Notes under the pieces: generated by a model
Told to the model about the DNA's origin: nothing
Databases searched by the model: none
The model's input: only the letters and a program-made list of their open reading frames with translations
In this document: positions 1 to 11,338 of the stretch, one piece after another
How the letters are laid out: each line of letters opens with the position of its first letter
Position numbering within the stretch: the first letter of the stretch is position 1
Source: Euonymus europaeus
Lineage: Eukaryota; Streptophyta; Magnoliopsida; Celastrales; Celastraceae
Assembly: GCA_963580455.1 (NCBI GenBank)
Contig: OY756965.1
Coordinates: 1,810,501 to 1,874,500 of the forward strand
Direction: 5' to 3'
DNA length: 64,000 bases
Translations under genes and position numbers: made by a program

Positions 1-41
1 ACTTGCAGTTGTTTATGTTTTTTTTCATGAACCATTGATCC

Positions 42-2466
42 ATGGATCCTGAAGGCCAGAAGTTTGGTACAGGTAAAATACTCTCAGAATATTGGCTTTC
101 TGTTACCCTTCATATCTTTCCACAGACTATTTGGGTTTTACTAGGTGATTTCGATTCTATTATGCATCATACATGACAAATGACCTTTTAGTTGGCTTTA
201 TATATAGATTTATAACTCTTGTTCTTGCATATAGCAGTAAGTAACCTGTCTCACCATGGGAAAATTATTTGAAGCACGGGAAATAAAAGTTCCTCAATGA
301 GGTGGTTAACACTTCTTTTTAATCTGTTTCTTTTGAAAAACAATTCCCTTCATTGTATGACAAGAGACCCTCATATTCTGCAGTTTGACAGACTAAATGG
401 ATAATTCTGGATTGCTCAGAGTAGCCCTTGTTTTAAAAGAAAAAAGCAATATTCTTGTTGTATTTTTCATTGCTTAGGATAAGTACCTCTACAAGCTTTC
501 TATCAATGATTGCTAAATATAGGAGAAAAAGATGGTGGCTACCTGGCTGTTTTTTCATATTGGCCATCATCATCTCAGATGTCCTATAGACGCGAAGATT
601 AATCAGTATTGCATAGCATTGGTACATGATTTTCCATTTTGGTGAAGATTGTAATTGTGTTTGTTAAGTGTGTTCCAGATTTATATCATTGTATATTTGC
701 CAAGTGTTACTGATATTAAGTCCCAGGTATCCATGGAATTCGGCATGTAATACTTTTAAGTAGTTGTATGATTGTAAGTGGTCTGTGGTCATATATGGAT
801 TGGAATTGGGTGTGCTCGACTTGATGCGGGAAATGATATTTACTAACCACTTAATTTGTGCTACCTGATGATCTCTTCTGCTATTTTCAAATGAGTAGGA
901 TATATGTTTCAGATTCATTATATATATTCTCCTCCAGTAGGCTTTTTTTGAAAATTATGTTACATCTTTTGGTTTGAAATGCACCCTATGATATTTTGTT
1001 GTTTCTATGTCTTTTGTGCAATTTTGCATAAATTTGGTTAGTTATTTTCGTCTAAATTTCATTTGCATGCAATTGAGGAAAACACTGCCCTATTTGAACT
1101 TTTAGGGCCAAGGGAACTGTGTGGCGCTGTTGATCTTATAAGTCACTTCAAATTGTTACCCCACCATGACTTTTTCTGCAAGCGGACACTTCCTGTATCA
1201 ATTTCGGATACACAATATCTTCACAACGTGGTGGGAGACACAGAAATCCGAAAAGGGGAAGGAATGCAGTTGGATCAGCTTATTCAAAATACCTCCTATT
1301 CAAGGGATACGAATGCCCGCATACAACCATTTGACCTTGATATTCTCAGAGAGGCTTTCTTGCTGAGAGAAACTACTCCCATTGTGTTGCCTTCTGTAAG
1401 AAATCTTCACACACACAGACACAAAGACAGACGCATATATACACGATTACATGCACACATATATATAATTGATTCAATTCAGCTTTACTTGCACAAATTA
1501 AATCCAAAAATAAGTTGTTTTTTTTTTCCTTTCCAATTTATGTTTTATCTATTGTGCAGCACTCTGAGGTTACTGAATTCTTTTCGCATACAATTTGTTT
1601 AGGCAGAGAGGGGGATTCCTACAATCGCTGGGAAATCTAAGAGTGAGTTGAAGGACAAGGAAAGGAAGCGTAAAAAGAACAAAGATAAAGATCGAGAGCA
1701 GGATAAAGAGCATAAGAAGCACAAACACCGCCATAAGGATCGAAGTAAAGATAAAGACAAGGACAAAAAGAAAGATAAAAGTGGGCTAGTTGATCCTGGT
1801 GCTGAACACTCGAAGAAACACCATGAAAAGGTTGAGAAATTGTTGATCTCTCTCAAACGTTTCCTGGGTGTTAAAAAATCTCTATAATAAAGTTTGGATC
1901 AGCATGGCTATGATTTCCTGTTAGGACTGTGGTTGTCAACAAGTTCATCTTTCATTCTCCTTGATACTGGCTTAATTATGTTCTTTTGATCTTTAAATGA
2001 CACGTTTCTCATTTGGGCCGCTAAAAAGCGGCTGGGCCTGTGTTAAGAACAAATGGTTCCTTGTTTCTTATCTTCGCAAATTTGAGGAACATTTATTGTT
2101 TAGGGTGGCAGGTTTATATAGACCTCTTTAAATTATTTTTTTCTGATGTAATTGGACATTTCGATGTGTCCCTTGCTGAATTTATTTGTTCTTATTTTCT
2201 CAGAAAAGGAAGCACAATGGAGATGAAGATCTCAATGATGCTCACAGGCAGGAAAAAAGTAAGGTAATGAAAATTATATTAAACTTACGTGATTTTATTG
2301 TCCATCCTGCGTTCTTTACTTGCATGAATACCATGAGATTGTGTCTGCTATCCTGTTGTTAGCACTTTCTTTGTCTATGATCAAGCCCCATGTTTATAAT
2401 CAATTTGTGTTGCAGCATAGGAGTTCCAAAATTGGTGATATGGGTGTGATAAAGGTAGCAGGCTGA
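42..2466 (+). CDS. MED19: Mediator complex subunit 19 (MED19a-like)
   Basis: Encodes a head-module subunit of the nuclear Mediator complex that links transcription factors to RNA polymerase II. Exons read from the sequence are 42-72, 1106-1395, 1603-1830, 2204-2263 and 2416-2466, all with GT-AG borders. They join in frame to 219 aa, close to the family's usual ~220. The conserved N-terminal half includes GPRELCGAVDLISHFKLLPH, FFCKR and the HNVVGDTEIRKGEGMQLDQL block. The C-terminal third (exons 3-4) is a Lys/Asp/Arg-rich tail of KDKDKDKK type, typical of MED19. The start is the ATG at 42, giving MDPEGQKFG. An acceptor-like cag at positions 5-7 suggests the 5' UTR continues upstream beyond the window across another intron. 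The 1033-bp first intron is the longest. Family assignment is secure; a versus b paralog is not decided. Confidence 0.95.
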
Positions 2467-4007
2467 AATTGTGCATACTATAGTTCATTGTTGTCTGAAA
2501 TGGTCATTCGCTGAAAGCTTTGAAGGGTTTTTCACCTAACGTTCGAATTGCTCGAGGTAAATATGTTTCCTTTTTACCTCTATCTGGTATTCTAATATTT
2601 TATTTGTTGTCAAAAAGATGTTTAATAATCTTATATGCTTTCAGATGCTTTTGCTATGTCATTGACAAATGAGTGAACTTATTGAGAAGTAACTGTAGAA
2701 TCATCCGAGATTTGCTACAGGGTAGGAATAACAGCCCTTGGACTTCCATATAGCTTAGGGATTTCATTGTCCCAGTTCCCAAGGGGCTGGTATTGTATCC
2801 TAGTTGTGAATTGTGAACACAATATTGCACCAGTTGTTGGTAGCTTTTGTAAATACTTGTGTTCCTCCTTCCTAAACTCTAGGTAGTAGGTTGTGGTGGA
2901 TGAAAACAGGACCTAGTTCTTGGTTATTTGAGAATTTTTGAATGTCATAATCTGATTGCAACTGATGCTCTCCCCTTATATTGAAATTTTATGGGCTCTT
3001 TTAGCATTGTATTTAGTATTCGTTGCACCTGGTAGGATCGATGCTTTGTCCTCTCCAAGTTATGGATGAAACATTGCCCTTGTCTTTGTAATGGTTTTAT
3101 TGTTTTCATTTGTTGACTCATGGTGTTTACTGTTTTATGCAGAGCGACTTCTGAACTGACTAAAGAATGCAATGAAGGTGAATTCACCAGATGAAGGGTA
3201 TTAACGCAAGGTAAACGAATTGCAAAAAGGATGTTTTGTAACATAACAATGTCATGGTATAATTTCTGGTTTTTAGGTAGACTAGATTGTTTCCCTCCTT
3301 TTTTGGCTCACTTTATGTAGTGGATATTTCAGCCTGTCAATTGTAATATTTTTTTTGTCAAAAGCAGTCCAATGCTTAGTCTATTATAATTCAAATTAGA
3401 AAATGCAGTCATTCGTCGTAGGAAGAATAGGTTTTAAGAAAGAGAGTTCTGTATACGGTTTCTTTTCTTTCCTAATCGTAGTTACGATGGCTCAACAATT
3501 TCTGGTAAGGGAAAAAAGGGTAGGAAGGACTGACCTGGGGTTACATAAATCCCAGTCTTGTAGAGAGTAGATATTCTTTGTAAATTAATGCAAGTTTTGC
3601 CAGGGGTTATTGATCTAATAATACTGTTGTGTATTCTTTTTTATTGTGAGGCGGTGCAGTTTTGACAATGTGTTCGTCTGTGATGGCCTAATGGCCATTT
3701 TTGAATTTGTCTTTTTGTGAGAAGACATCTTTGGTTGAATCACTGTCTTAGTTTACATTGCATTCTCCGTCCACAGTTCCGCGATGAGCGAAACAAGGCT
3801 ATATATTTAAACCAGTGCGTGTTCATGGTTGACAGGAAGGCCCGAGAAGAAAGTAGGGCGCTGTACGAATAAAAATTATGGCCCTCAATGTTTCTGGCAG
3901 GGTTGAGTCTTGTTGAAGTATGGATCGGTCAGTTATTTTTTAAAAAAAATTAATAATATTTTAGTATAATATATCGAGTATTGACTGACTATCGGAATAA
4001 CTGTTCA
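2467..4007 (+). other. MED19 3' flank and intergenic DNA
   Basis: No gene is seen here. The first part is T-rich 3' UTR-like DNA. Splice-like sites (a donor near 2554, an acceptor near 3141 and a donor near 3210) could mark introns in a long 3' UTR or alternative 3' exons, but nothing in the sequence proves it. No coding similarity is recognised. Confidence 0.4.
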
Positions 4008-4382
4008 TAGGAGCATTTGCAATGACGACATTTTTCCCTCCTCCGTTAAAATCAATTTTGGGTTTCACTTTAATTATACAAAAACACTTCTCTTAATATA
4101 ATCGAATCAACATGACATATCTTTTAATTCTTTTTTTTAAAAAAAAAACGTATCTTTTAATATTATCATATCAACAAAATATATATTTTAATATAAAATT
4201 ATTATCTGAACATGTACCATTCTATTTTTTCATCCGTTCTTCAATAAAATTATACGAAAATCAATATTGAGTTTTACATATTTTATAAAAAGTCATGTCA
4301 CATGTTCATCCATATCAGTAAAAATACACATTCTCATATATCATTCTTTTCCCTCTAAAATATTATCATTGCAATTGTCCTA
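4008..4382. mobile_element. Harbinger-like MITE, copy A
   Basis: A 375-bp AT-rich element with imperfect terminal inverted repeats (GAGCATTTGCAATGA at the left, TCATTGCAATTGTCC at the right). It contains the internal motifs AAAAGTCATGTCACAT and ATATCAGTAAAAA that also occur in the copies at 20819, 21910, 24588 and 52704. It has no coding capacity. The family assignment rests on the shared motifs and on TAA/TTA target duplications seen at better preserved copies. Confidence 0.6.
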
Positions 4383-4639
4383 ATGGATCATTCAGTCAGT
4401 TAAATTAATGTCAAAAAAATAAAAATAAAAATTGACCGTAATTACTGCTATGGAATAAAATGACTGTTTACACCCTAATTTCTGGACCTTTTGATTGAGA
4501 AGTTGGGCTTTAGGTCCTAAATTATTGTAAAACGCAAAGTAAAAACAATTGAGTTGGGCCTAAGCTCAACCAAAAGAGTGGATTTGGGCTAGTTCCTTAA
4601 GGCTTTATTTATTTATTTATTGATAATAAGTAGGACTCT

Positions 4640-4970
4640 AGTCAAGAACGATAAAACCCCTAATACATTCAAAATAAAAAGAGAAGGGGTGGTATCTCAA
4701 TTTCTTAGATTAGATACAGAACCTCCGACGCAAGCTAAATCATGTGTAATTCGATTCGCTGACCTAGTAACATGAGCAAAAGTGCCATGATAATAGAACC
4801 AAAATAAGAATAATCATGAGAGGAGCTTTGTAAAGCATTAACCAGCATTTGAGCATCTGACTCAATAATGGTACGAACAACCCAAAAAAAACAATAACAT
4901 GAAGAAGAAAAAAATGCACCATCCCCTTGTACGCTGCCAATGCATTAGATATGATAGTTTAGTCAACTAA
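4640..4970 (-). pseudogene. LINE-type RNase H (RVT_3) remnant 1
   Basis: Read on the minus strand, this stretch encodes pieces of the plant LINE-derived RNase H domain. One frame gives VRTIIESDAQMLVNALQSSS, the central catalytic-Asp region. After a one-base frameshift another gives HVTRSANRITHDLA, the C-terminal HxxRxxNxxAHxLA signature. The frameshift and missing N-terminal half show it is dead. It is either the 3' end of an L1-type element or a domesticated RVT_3 gene fragment; the former is commoner. Confidence 0.65.
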
Positions 4971-7900
4971 CAGCCCTACCAGGTTCGTCTGTCTCCAAGT
5001 TGAAGGACAATAAAAATAAAAAATAAAAAAAAACCTGCCACAGCTTAAGTTTGTTCACTAGCTAGAAAAGAATAGACAGTTGGCCTTAATTAAGGTTAAA
5101 AGTTCTGTCGTTGTCTTTCCAGTTGATGCTTCTGGAGTCCTTGGAAGAGCAGTTGTTTTGGAAGTTATTCGGACTGTGCTTACTCTCACTGAGGCAAGGA
5201 GTCGTCGTAAGACCAGAGCATCCGGTGAAAATACATCACATGATGCACAAAAAGACAAGAGGAGATATGCGAATCCAACAAACATAGATCATCTTGAAGG
5301 GAGTACTGGTTGTCACCCATGCATGTGAAGAGAGAGCTTGAGACTTCATGATTATATATAGTTGTTATTATTGATCAATGGTCGTAGAGATATCATCATG
5401 CAGTGTAGGGTTTCAATCACAAACACTAAAGGAAATTATTTTTTTTTATAAAAAAAACACTTATTCATTTCTTTCATATCATGATCATTATTCACTCACA
5501 CAATTGTTTGGGTTATCTGCTAATGATTGACTTTTGTTTCAAACCCGTAATTCATATGGCCTATTTTTTCTTTTTAATCGAGAACGATATGAGCCTAAAC
5601 TAGTACTATCAGGCAAGCACACATAAATTTCCAGTTTGAGGACAAAATAAGTTGGATTAAAATCTAGAGTGTGATCGCAAAAATATTGCTCGGAGTGACA
5701 TATGGCCTCACTCACTCCTTTTGTATGCTTGATTTTCAGCAGAATATACAGCTAGCAGATCCGCTTTGGCTCTCCATGCTACTAAAGATTTGGTCCACTC
5801 TCAAAAGTAGTGTAAATAAAGCACAAAAGAAAAGAGAGAAAGAAACATATATTGGCATCTAAATCTAATTGTTCCTACTTCATGCTACAATGCTTCCTTA
5901 ATATAGGTACTAAATGAAATACCCTCCTTTGCATTTCCTGCCTTTTGATTTGATAAAAGGACAAGAACTAAAGCTATATAGCTCACATCCTCATGCTGCA
6001 TATAGAACAAAGAATCAACTTCCTTTGGTTCCACTTTTCCCCACCCCTTAGATCTTCTTTTCATTGGGTATCATAAAAAGTTTGTTCTTATCACAAAAAA
6101 AGCTTTTGATGAGGAATCTATGAACCCTATTACCACAAGTAGCAACAGTGCACACACCAAACATAGTCCAATCCAACTCAAGTAGTGTGTCAGAAATTTC
6201 AGAGCACTCACATTAATTGTACTATTCCCTTTAGATTTATCAATTTCGTGAATACATCAGATTTTTATGGTTTTGTTGATCGTCTCACTTAATGATTCTT
6301 TAACCCAACAACGGCCTCATTGATGGAGAAGGACATGGACTTCTCTAATTAACCACATGGGGTTATATCCCAACTGATGTGGGCAATAATCCTTAACCTA
6401 GCTAGTTTAACAGTTTGAGCTTCAACACATCACTTGTTCCAGTTCCTTTCCATCCTAACAACATTGCAATTGTTTTTTCTAATCTGGTTGTTGGTACATC
6501 ATTGTATGTGAGGGTCATAAATCCCAATACAGCGAACCCATATGCTTTTCTTAGTTACAATATTGCAGCATGACTTAAAAATCATTTGTTTAAACTGTAC
6601 CTAACCCTGGTCAGCTGAAATCAGGAACAATTGACAAAAAACTTGTTTCTAGATGTGCTGTCCTTAAAATATAAAATAAGAATGGTAGTGCTGGAGTGTT
6701 GTGTTTTTTTAAAAATGTCCGAATATCAGTAGAAGCAATTGAATCTAAATCTCTTCAAAGTACGTATTTCTTTCTTCATTGTAAATAATTTACCTGGGTA
6801 GGTCAAGCAAATCACTTCATTTATATTTATCACTTCATTTATATTGATAGGGAAAAAATTGGCTTTAAACAATTTTTGTGCATAAAACTCTCGTAGTGGA
6901 CGAAATCGGGATCAAACAAGATATACGCAAACCTTACCCTAACATAATATGTAGAGACCCAACAAAATACATAGAGCGAATGTTTTAAGGAATTGAATAT
7001 GTGATATTTAGATTGCATATATATATATACATACATATATGCAACCCTACTATCAGGTCATAAGTTCGTTCGCATGTAAAAAAATAATTTTTTTTTGAAT
7101 CCCTGAAAAAAGTAAGAACAAATTTATGGCCTGAATGCTTTTGAGACTTTTAGAAATGTTAATGGTGGGATTTCAAAAGCATTTGTTGTTTTCTGTTAAA
7201 GTCTAAAGAATGTGAGAGGAAAGTCGTAAAGGTCTGAATTCAATAGTTGATATATTGGCAAAGTAATGTTGAAAAAAACCAGAAAAAGATAAAGATTTTC
7301 TTATAATTAGTTGTGCTGCCCTACATCAACTGAGTGAGAATCTTTATCTATTAATTAACTACACTAATTAATATGTCATATTTAGCAAAGAAATAACAAC
7401 ACTTCTAAAATTCTAATTAACCATGCACTCTCTAGTCTCTTCAGATTTAAGTTTATATCCTAAATCACGGGTTTAATTTTTGAAAACGATCTTTTATATA
7501 TTATATGAAGTACCGTCTGCGTACACATGATTCCATCCGTTGTAGGAACCTTATGCATGGATATGTCATGTGACTTCAAGCAGAGAAACCTAATCTGCAA
7601 TGAAGCAAATTTATTGTCATTGATGGTTCAAAGTTCAAACTCAAGTTGGACGTCACTGATTGATCTGAAACCATTGAAAGAAACATGGTTTAATTTTTTG
7701 CTTTAGATTCCCATCAATATTTGAATTGTGGACTCTCCTAAATGTAGACTGATTCTCCTCTACTCCAACATTTATATGGGGTCATGTGTCTCCAAGGCAA
7801 ATGAATTCTAGTACATTGGATCCAACAACCTCTTTTTTTAAGGGAAGTCTTTTGTAGAGTAATATGTATGAATAAATGAGACAATTCAGGAAAAAAAAAG

Positions 7901-8595
7901 CCTCAAAAAAAAGTCGCATAGATTCGATATATCTATGATAATCAAATATCTAAAGGAGATGTTATATTGAATATGAATGGACTTGTGATTTACCATCGTT
8001 TTTATGTCCTTTTAACTAATTTAATCTAAATTGCACAAATAACCCAGTTGATAAATTGGGTTGTTCTTCGTTTTGGGAGTCTCATTAGGTAGGTCGAAAA
8101 TCTTATATACAAAAAATATAATCATATTCATATCCCAAGACATACCTCAACCAAAAAGAGTGATTTATCCAATGATTTTTGTATTCGATGGATATGACCC
8201 ACATCCAAATAGTAGTAAATTTTTTTATAGAGGGTCAAATGTGAAATTTGACTATCTATGAAGGGTAGTGGTGTGACGAAATAGTGGGCACATGTTTTAT
8301 TTATTTATTTATTTGATGATTGTTGAATAGTGCCCATCTAGCATTAAAAAAAAAACACATTAATTTCCATTATAGCAGTGTCGGTGCTCCATATTGCTTC
8401 CACACACGGCCCAAATACCATGCATGTGTCCATCGCGGAAAGGGGTGTGAACGAGTCGAATCGAATTTCATGGTGTTTGTGTTTGTTCCTCAAGGTTTTA
8501 AGGAGTCAATGATTTACATGAGATTTGGAGGGTCTGGGATAAACTCTTGAAGTAATAAATTATGATTTTTTTGGGATGAAAGTAACCATATTAGA
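4971..8595. other. AT-rich intergenic region
   Basis: No convincing gene is present. A 75-aa minus-strand frame at 5058-5285 has a hydrophobic start, but it is unrecognised and overlaps an equally long plus-strand frame, so I do not call it. Small features are an imperfect duplication of ATCACTTCATTTATATT near 6811-6845, an (AT)n tract at 7018-7042 and a TTTA run at 8296-8312. No microRNA hairpin that I recognise is present. Confidence 0.5.
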
Positions 8596-8880
8596 TTAAG
8601 ATGAGAAATATTACGATCTCGGGACAATATCCTTCACTACAAGGGAGAGAAGAGTCACAGTAAAATTAGACTCCCAAATGAAAAGATGGTTCACATGATC
8701 GGAAATTCTAGCCAAGGAGTGAGGAACCGAGTTGATCCCCTTTTTACATGAACACAAACCTTTACTCTCAACCGACTCAGCAACATATGAATTGAATCAA
8801 CAACATGCCTCATTGGATAGTCTTGGAATATGTCCGAGTTAGTTCCATTTGGTTGAGAGGGGATGTAATGATTTCAGCAT
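8596..8880 (-). pseudogene. LINE-type RNase H (RVT_3) remnant 2
   Basis: On the minus strand one frame gives MRHVVDSIHMLLSRLRVK followed by VCVHVKRG. After a one-base frameshift comes GINSVPHSLARISDHVNHLF, which matches the C-terminal HVxRxxNxVxHxLAR pattern of LINE RNase H domains. The tail runs on to a stop near 8612. The N-terminal part is lost. It is a separate insertion from the copy near 4.8 kb because the sequences differ substantially. Confidence 0.6.
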
Positions 8881-10546
8881 CTATTTCTCTTTATTTTGAA
8901 TATCAATTATTCATGTGGAGGCATGGTAGGACAGACACCTTATATTGTTTATTTATTGTAATCCGTTTAGATAGTTGAGATTCAAAATAAAAAGAATTAA
9001 AGGCTCAAATCATTAGAGTCCATCTCATCCCAGTTGCATTAGAGTCTTGGAATCAATGCATCTCGTGAAATAAATGTTCTACCTCAAATCAGAGGAGGAC
9101 GCATAAATTCAGGTCAGGGTGGACAAAGTTAAGTGAATTTTTTTTTTGGGATTATTTATTAGTCATGCCTCCAAAATTATGAAAAATAACACTAGAAATC
9201 GAAAGTTTATGTAATAACGATAATTAATAATTGAAAGTCAATATCATAATTCTCCATGTAGCCAACTAAAATATTAGTGAATCATTGGTCGTCCATTCGA
9301 TTTCAAGTTGATTTTTTTTAAAAATCACGACAAAAAAGTTATCTCTTATCTATCAGTTGCGATTCGTAGAATCATGTAAATCTCAAGAGTCTACAAATTA
9401 ATGTATACATTATCTCTTCTAATATTAATCATTTGTTGAATAAGATCAGCGATTTATTTTTATTATGAGAAATCAATATTGAAACTCACATCAATAAAAA
9501 AAATCAAATTTCTCAAAATATACCAGTGTGGATAAATGTTGAGATTCAGGTGGACAAAATAGGCTAAAAGGAAGAAGAAAAAAAATATCACTTTTTTTTT
9601 TTTTAGGGTGAGCATGGCCCTCTTTGGGTCCTCCCCTGCCGCGAACCCGTGATAAATAGGAGAATTATGGGTCTGTTTAGGGCCATTTTGTGGGAAAGGA
9701 CTAAATGAAAGAGTAAAAAGACCGTTTTTGTTGACCTTCTCCCAATCCGCCGGCCCGCATATCGGTAACGTATAGAATTCAATTCACATTTACTAATCTG
9801 TCCAACAAATCCACATTCTCTACCCTTAACAATTAGATTATTTACTATTATGACCAAAATCTATAAAAATAGGGTAATTATGCTTTCCAGTTCATGTCAA
9901 CTGTGTAAAGGCTGTGAGAGTGAAACATCGAATCGATAGGCAATACAAAAATCACATCTCTGGTCCTACTTCATTTGAATATTTTGCATATCCATCCCAT
10001 CCAAAAAGCTAAAACTCAACGTTCAATTCGGTGGGGAATATTTATGGGTATGTTACATGTACGGGGCCAAATCGTATAGATTCTAAAAATTATGAGTTCG
10101 ATTTTCGTGTGGACTACGCTGGATTTTGATAACTTGCTATGATGTCTAGTGATAAATTTATGTGTGCGCAAATTTGACGGATCGTATTTTTATCCGTATC
10201 AAATGGTAAAAGAAAGTGCATGCCCAAACATATCCATTTCCGTTGCCATCCAATATGAATAACGAGTAAAATTGACCTGTGATTAGTTATATTAGCATCA
10301 ATGATTATGATATTTAGAACAACTGCAACCCAAATAAGTAAAAATTGAGATCGTCAAATGAGATACGCAATTCTAAATAGTGATTTTAGGGAAAAACAAC
10401 AACAACAAAAAAAAAAGTCCTGCAATGGTAGTATTGATGGAGTTGCATCTTACTATTCATCGTAAAACTCATTAATTAAGGCTAAACTTGGATGATATAT
10501 CCAAAAAAGGTCCACTCTCGGTCATTCCACACATTGCCTTGCCTAA
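8881..10546. other. AT-rich intergenic region
   Basis: Nothing gene-like is recognised. Open frames here are short and lack family resemblance. Poly-T and poly-A tracts (for example 9593-9604) may be tails of decayed elements. Confidence 0.4.
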
Positions 10547-10985
10547 GTGACCGTTTGGTTGAGCATAAGTTTTAATTGCGCATAAGTGTATATTTGGTTG
10601 AGAGTATATTTGACATAGTATATATAAATTGTTGTAGAGAGTAATGTCTGAAAGAGTATAAATTGTACAAACGCTCAAATAAAGAGATGCATGTTGTTTG
10701 GTATAATGTAAGTTTATGATTGCGTATAAACTTTCAATTTATTACTAGGGGTATAAACTATCGAATATGAGTCTTGTTAAAAAAAAAATTACGCGTTGAG
10801 TTTGAATATGTAATTGTTTTCCAAAATTTGATAATATATTTTGAGAGACAAAATAACAAATGTGTGAGAGAGTAAGAGACCATAGAGAAAATTAAGGAAA
10901 TTTTTTGATGTAAGTGTTCAATATATAAGTTTTTGAGCGAAGAAAATAGATTTATAAGCTGTTATCCGCTCTATCAAACCGTGAT
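10547..10985. mobile_element. MITE with CCGTTTGGTTGAGC termini
   Basis: A ~440-bp AT-rich element. The left end GACCGTTTGGTTGAGCATAA is an imperfect inverted match to the right end near 10960-10983 (GCTCTATCAAACCGTGA). An internal block (GTGAGAGAGTAAGAGA followed by GAAATTTTTTGATGTAA) reappears in inverted orientation at 54530-54620, so at least two copies of this family are in the window. It lies ~350 bp upstream of the formin start codon. Confidence 0.5.
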
Positions 10986-11338
10986 TATAATTTGAATGGG
11001 AGTTGCTCTTAAAATCTCTACATGTCAACTATATATGTTTTTGTTTTTAATCCATTGTGATTCAATTATTTTGAGATTTGCTTGTCACACTGTTTGTTTA
11101 CAGATGTCCATGGAAATGAAAAAGGTTAAAAGTGTACAACAGAAAATGACGCTCAAAACGAATCAAACACTGCAACTCCTTCAGTTCACAACCACCAGCA
11201 GAATCTTAGCTGGATGCACTACACTCACTTCCCCTCCTCCTCCATTCTCTCTCTAACAAGTATCAACACTACCCCCCAGTACTCCGCCACCACTCCAGCA
11301 GCTGCTGCCTTCAGGAGCTGAGAACTGAATCCACCACA
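10986..11338 (+). promoter_or_regulatory. Formin promoter and 5' leader
   Basis: The last ~110 bp before the formin ATG are CT-rich (CCCCTCCTCCTCCATTCTCT near 11230), as in many plant 5' UTRs. I see no unambiguous TATA box at a fitting distance. The MITE ending at 10985 forms the distal promoter. Confidence 0.4.

Noticed and set aside
5058..5285. 75-codon minus-strand frame with signal-like start, and the overlapping 82-codon plus-strand frame
   Set aside because: Neither matches a known peptide family, the plus frame lacks an ATG, and both overlap the same DNA so at most one could be real.
5671..5862. 63-codon plus-strand frame and possible microRNA precursor nearby
   Set aside because: No known microRNA sequence recognised and no hairpin of convincing length found by eye.
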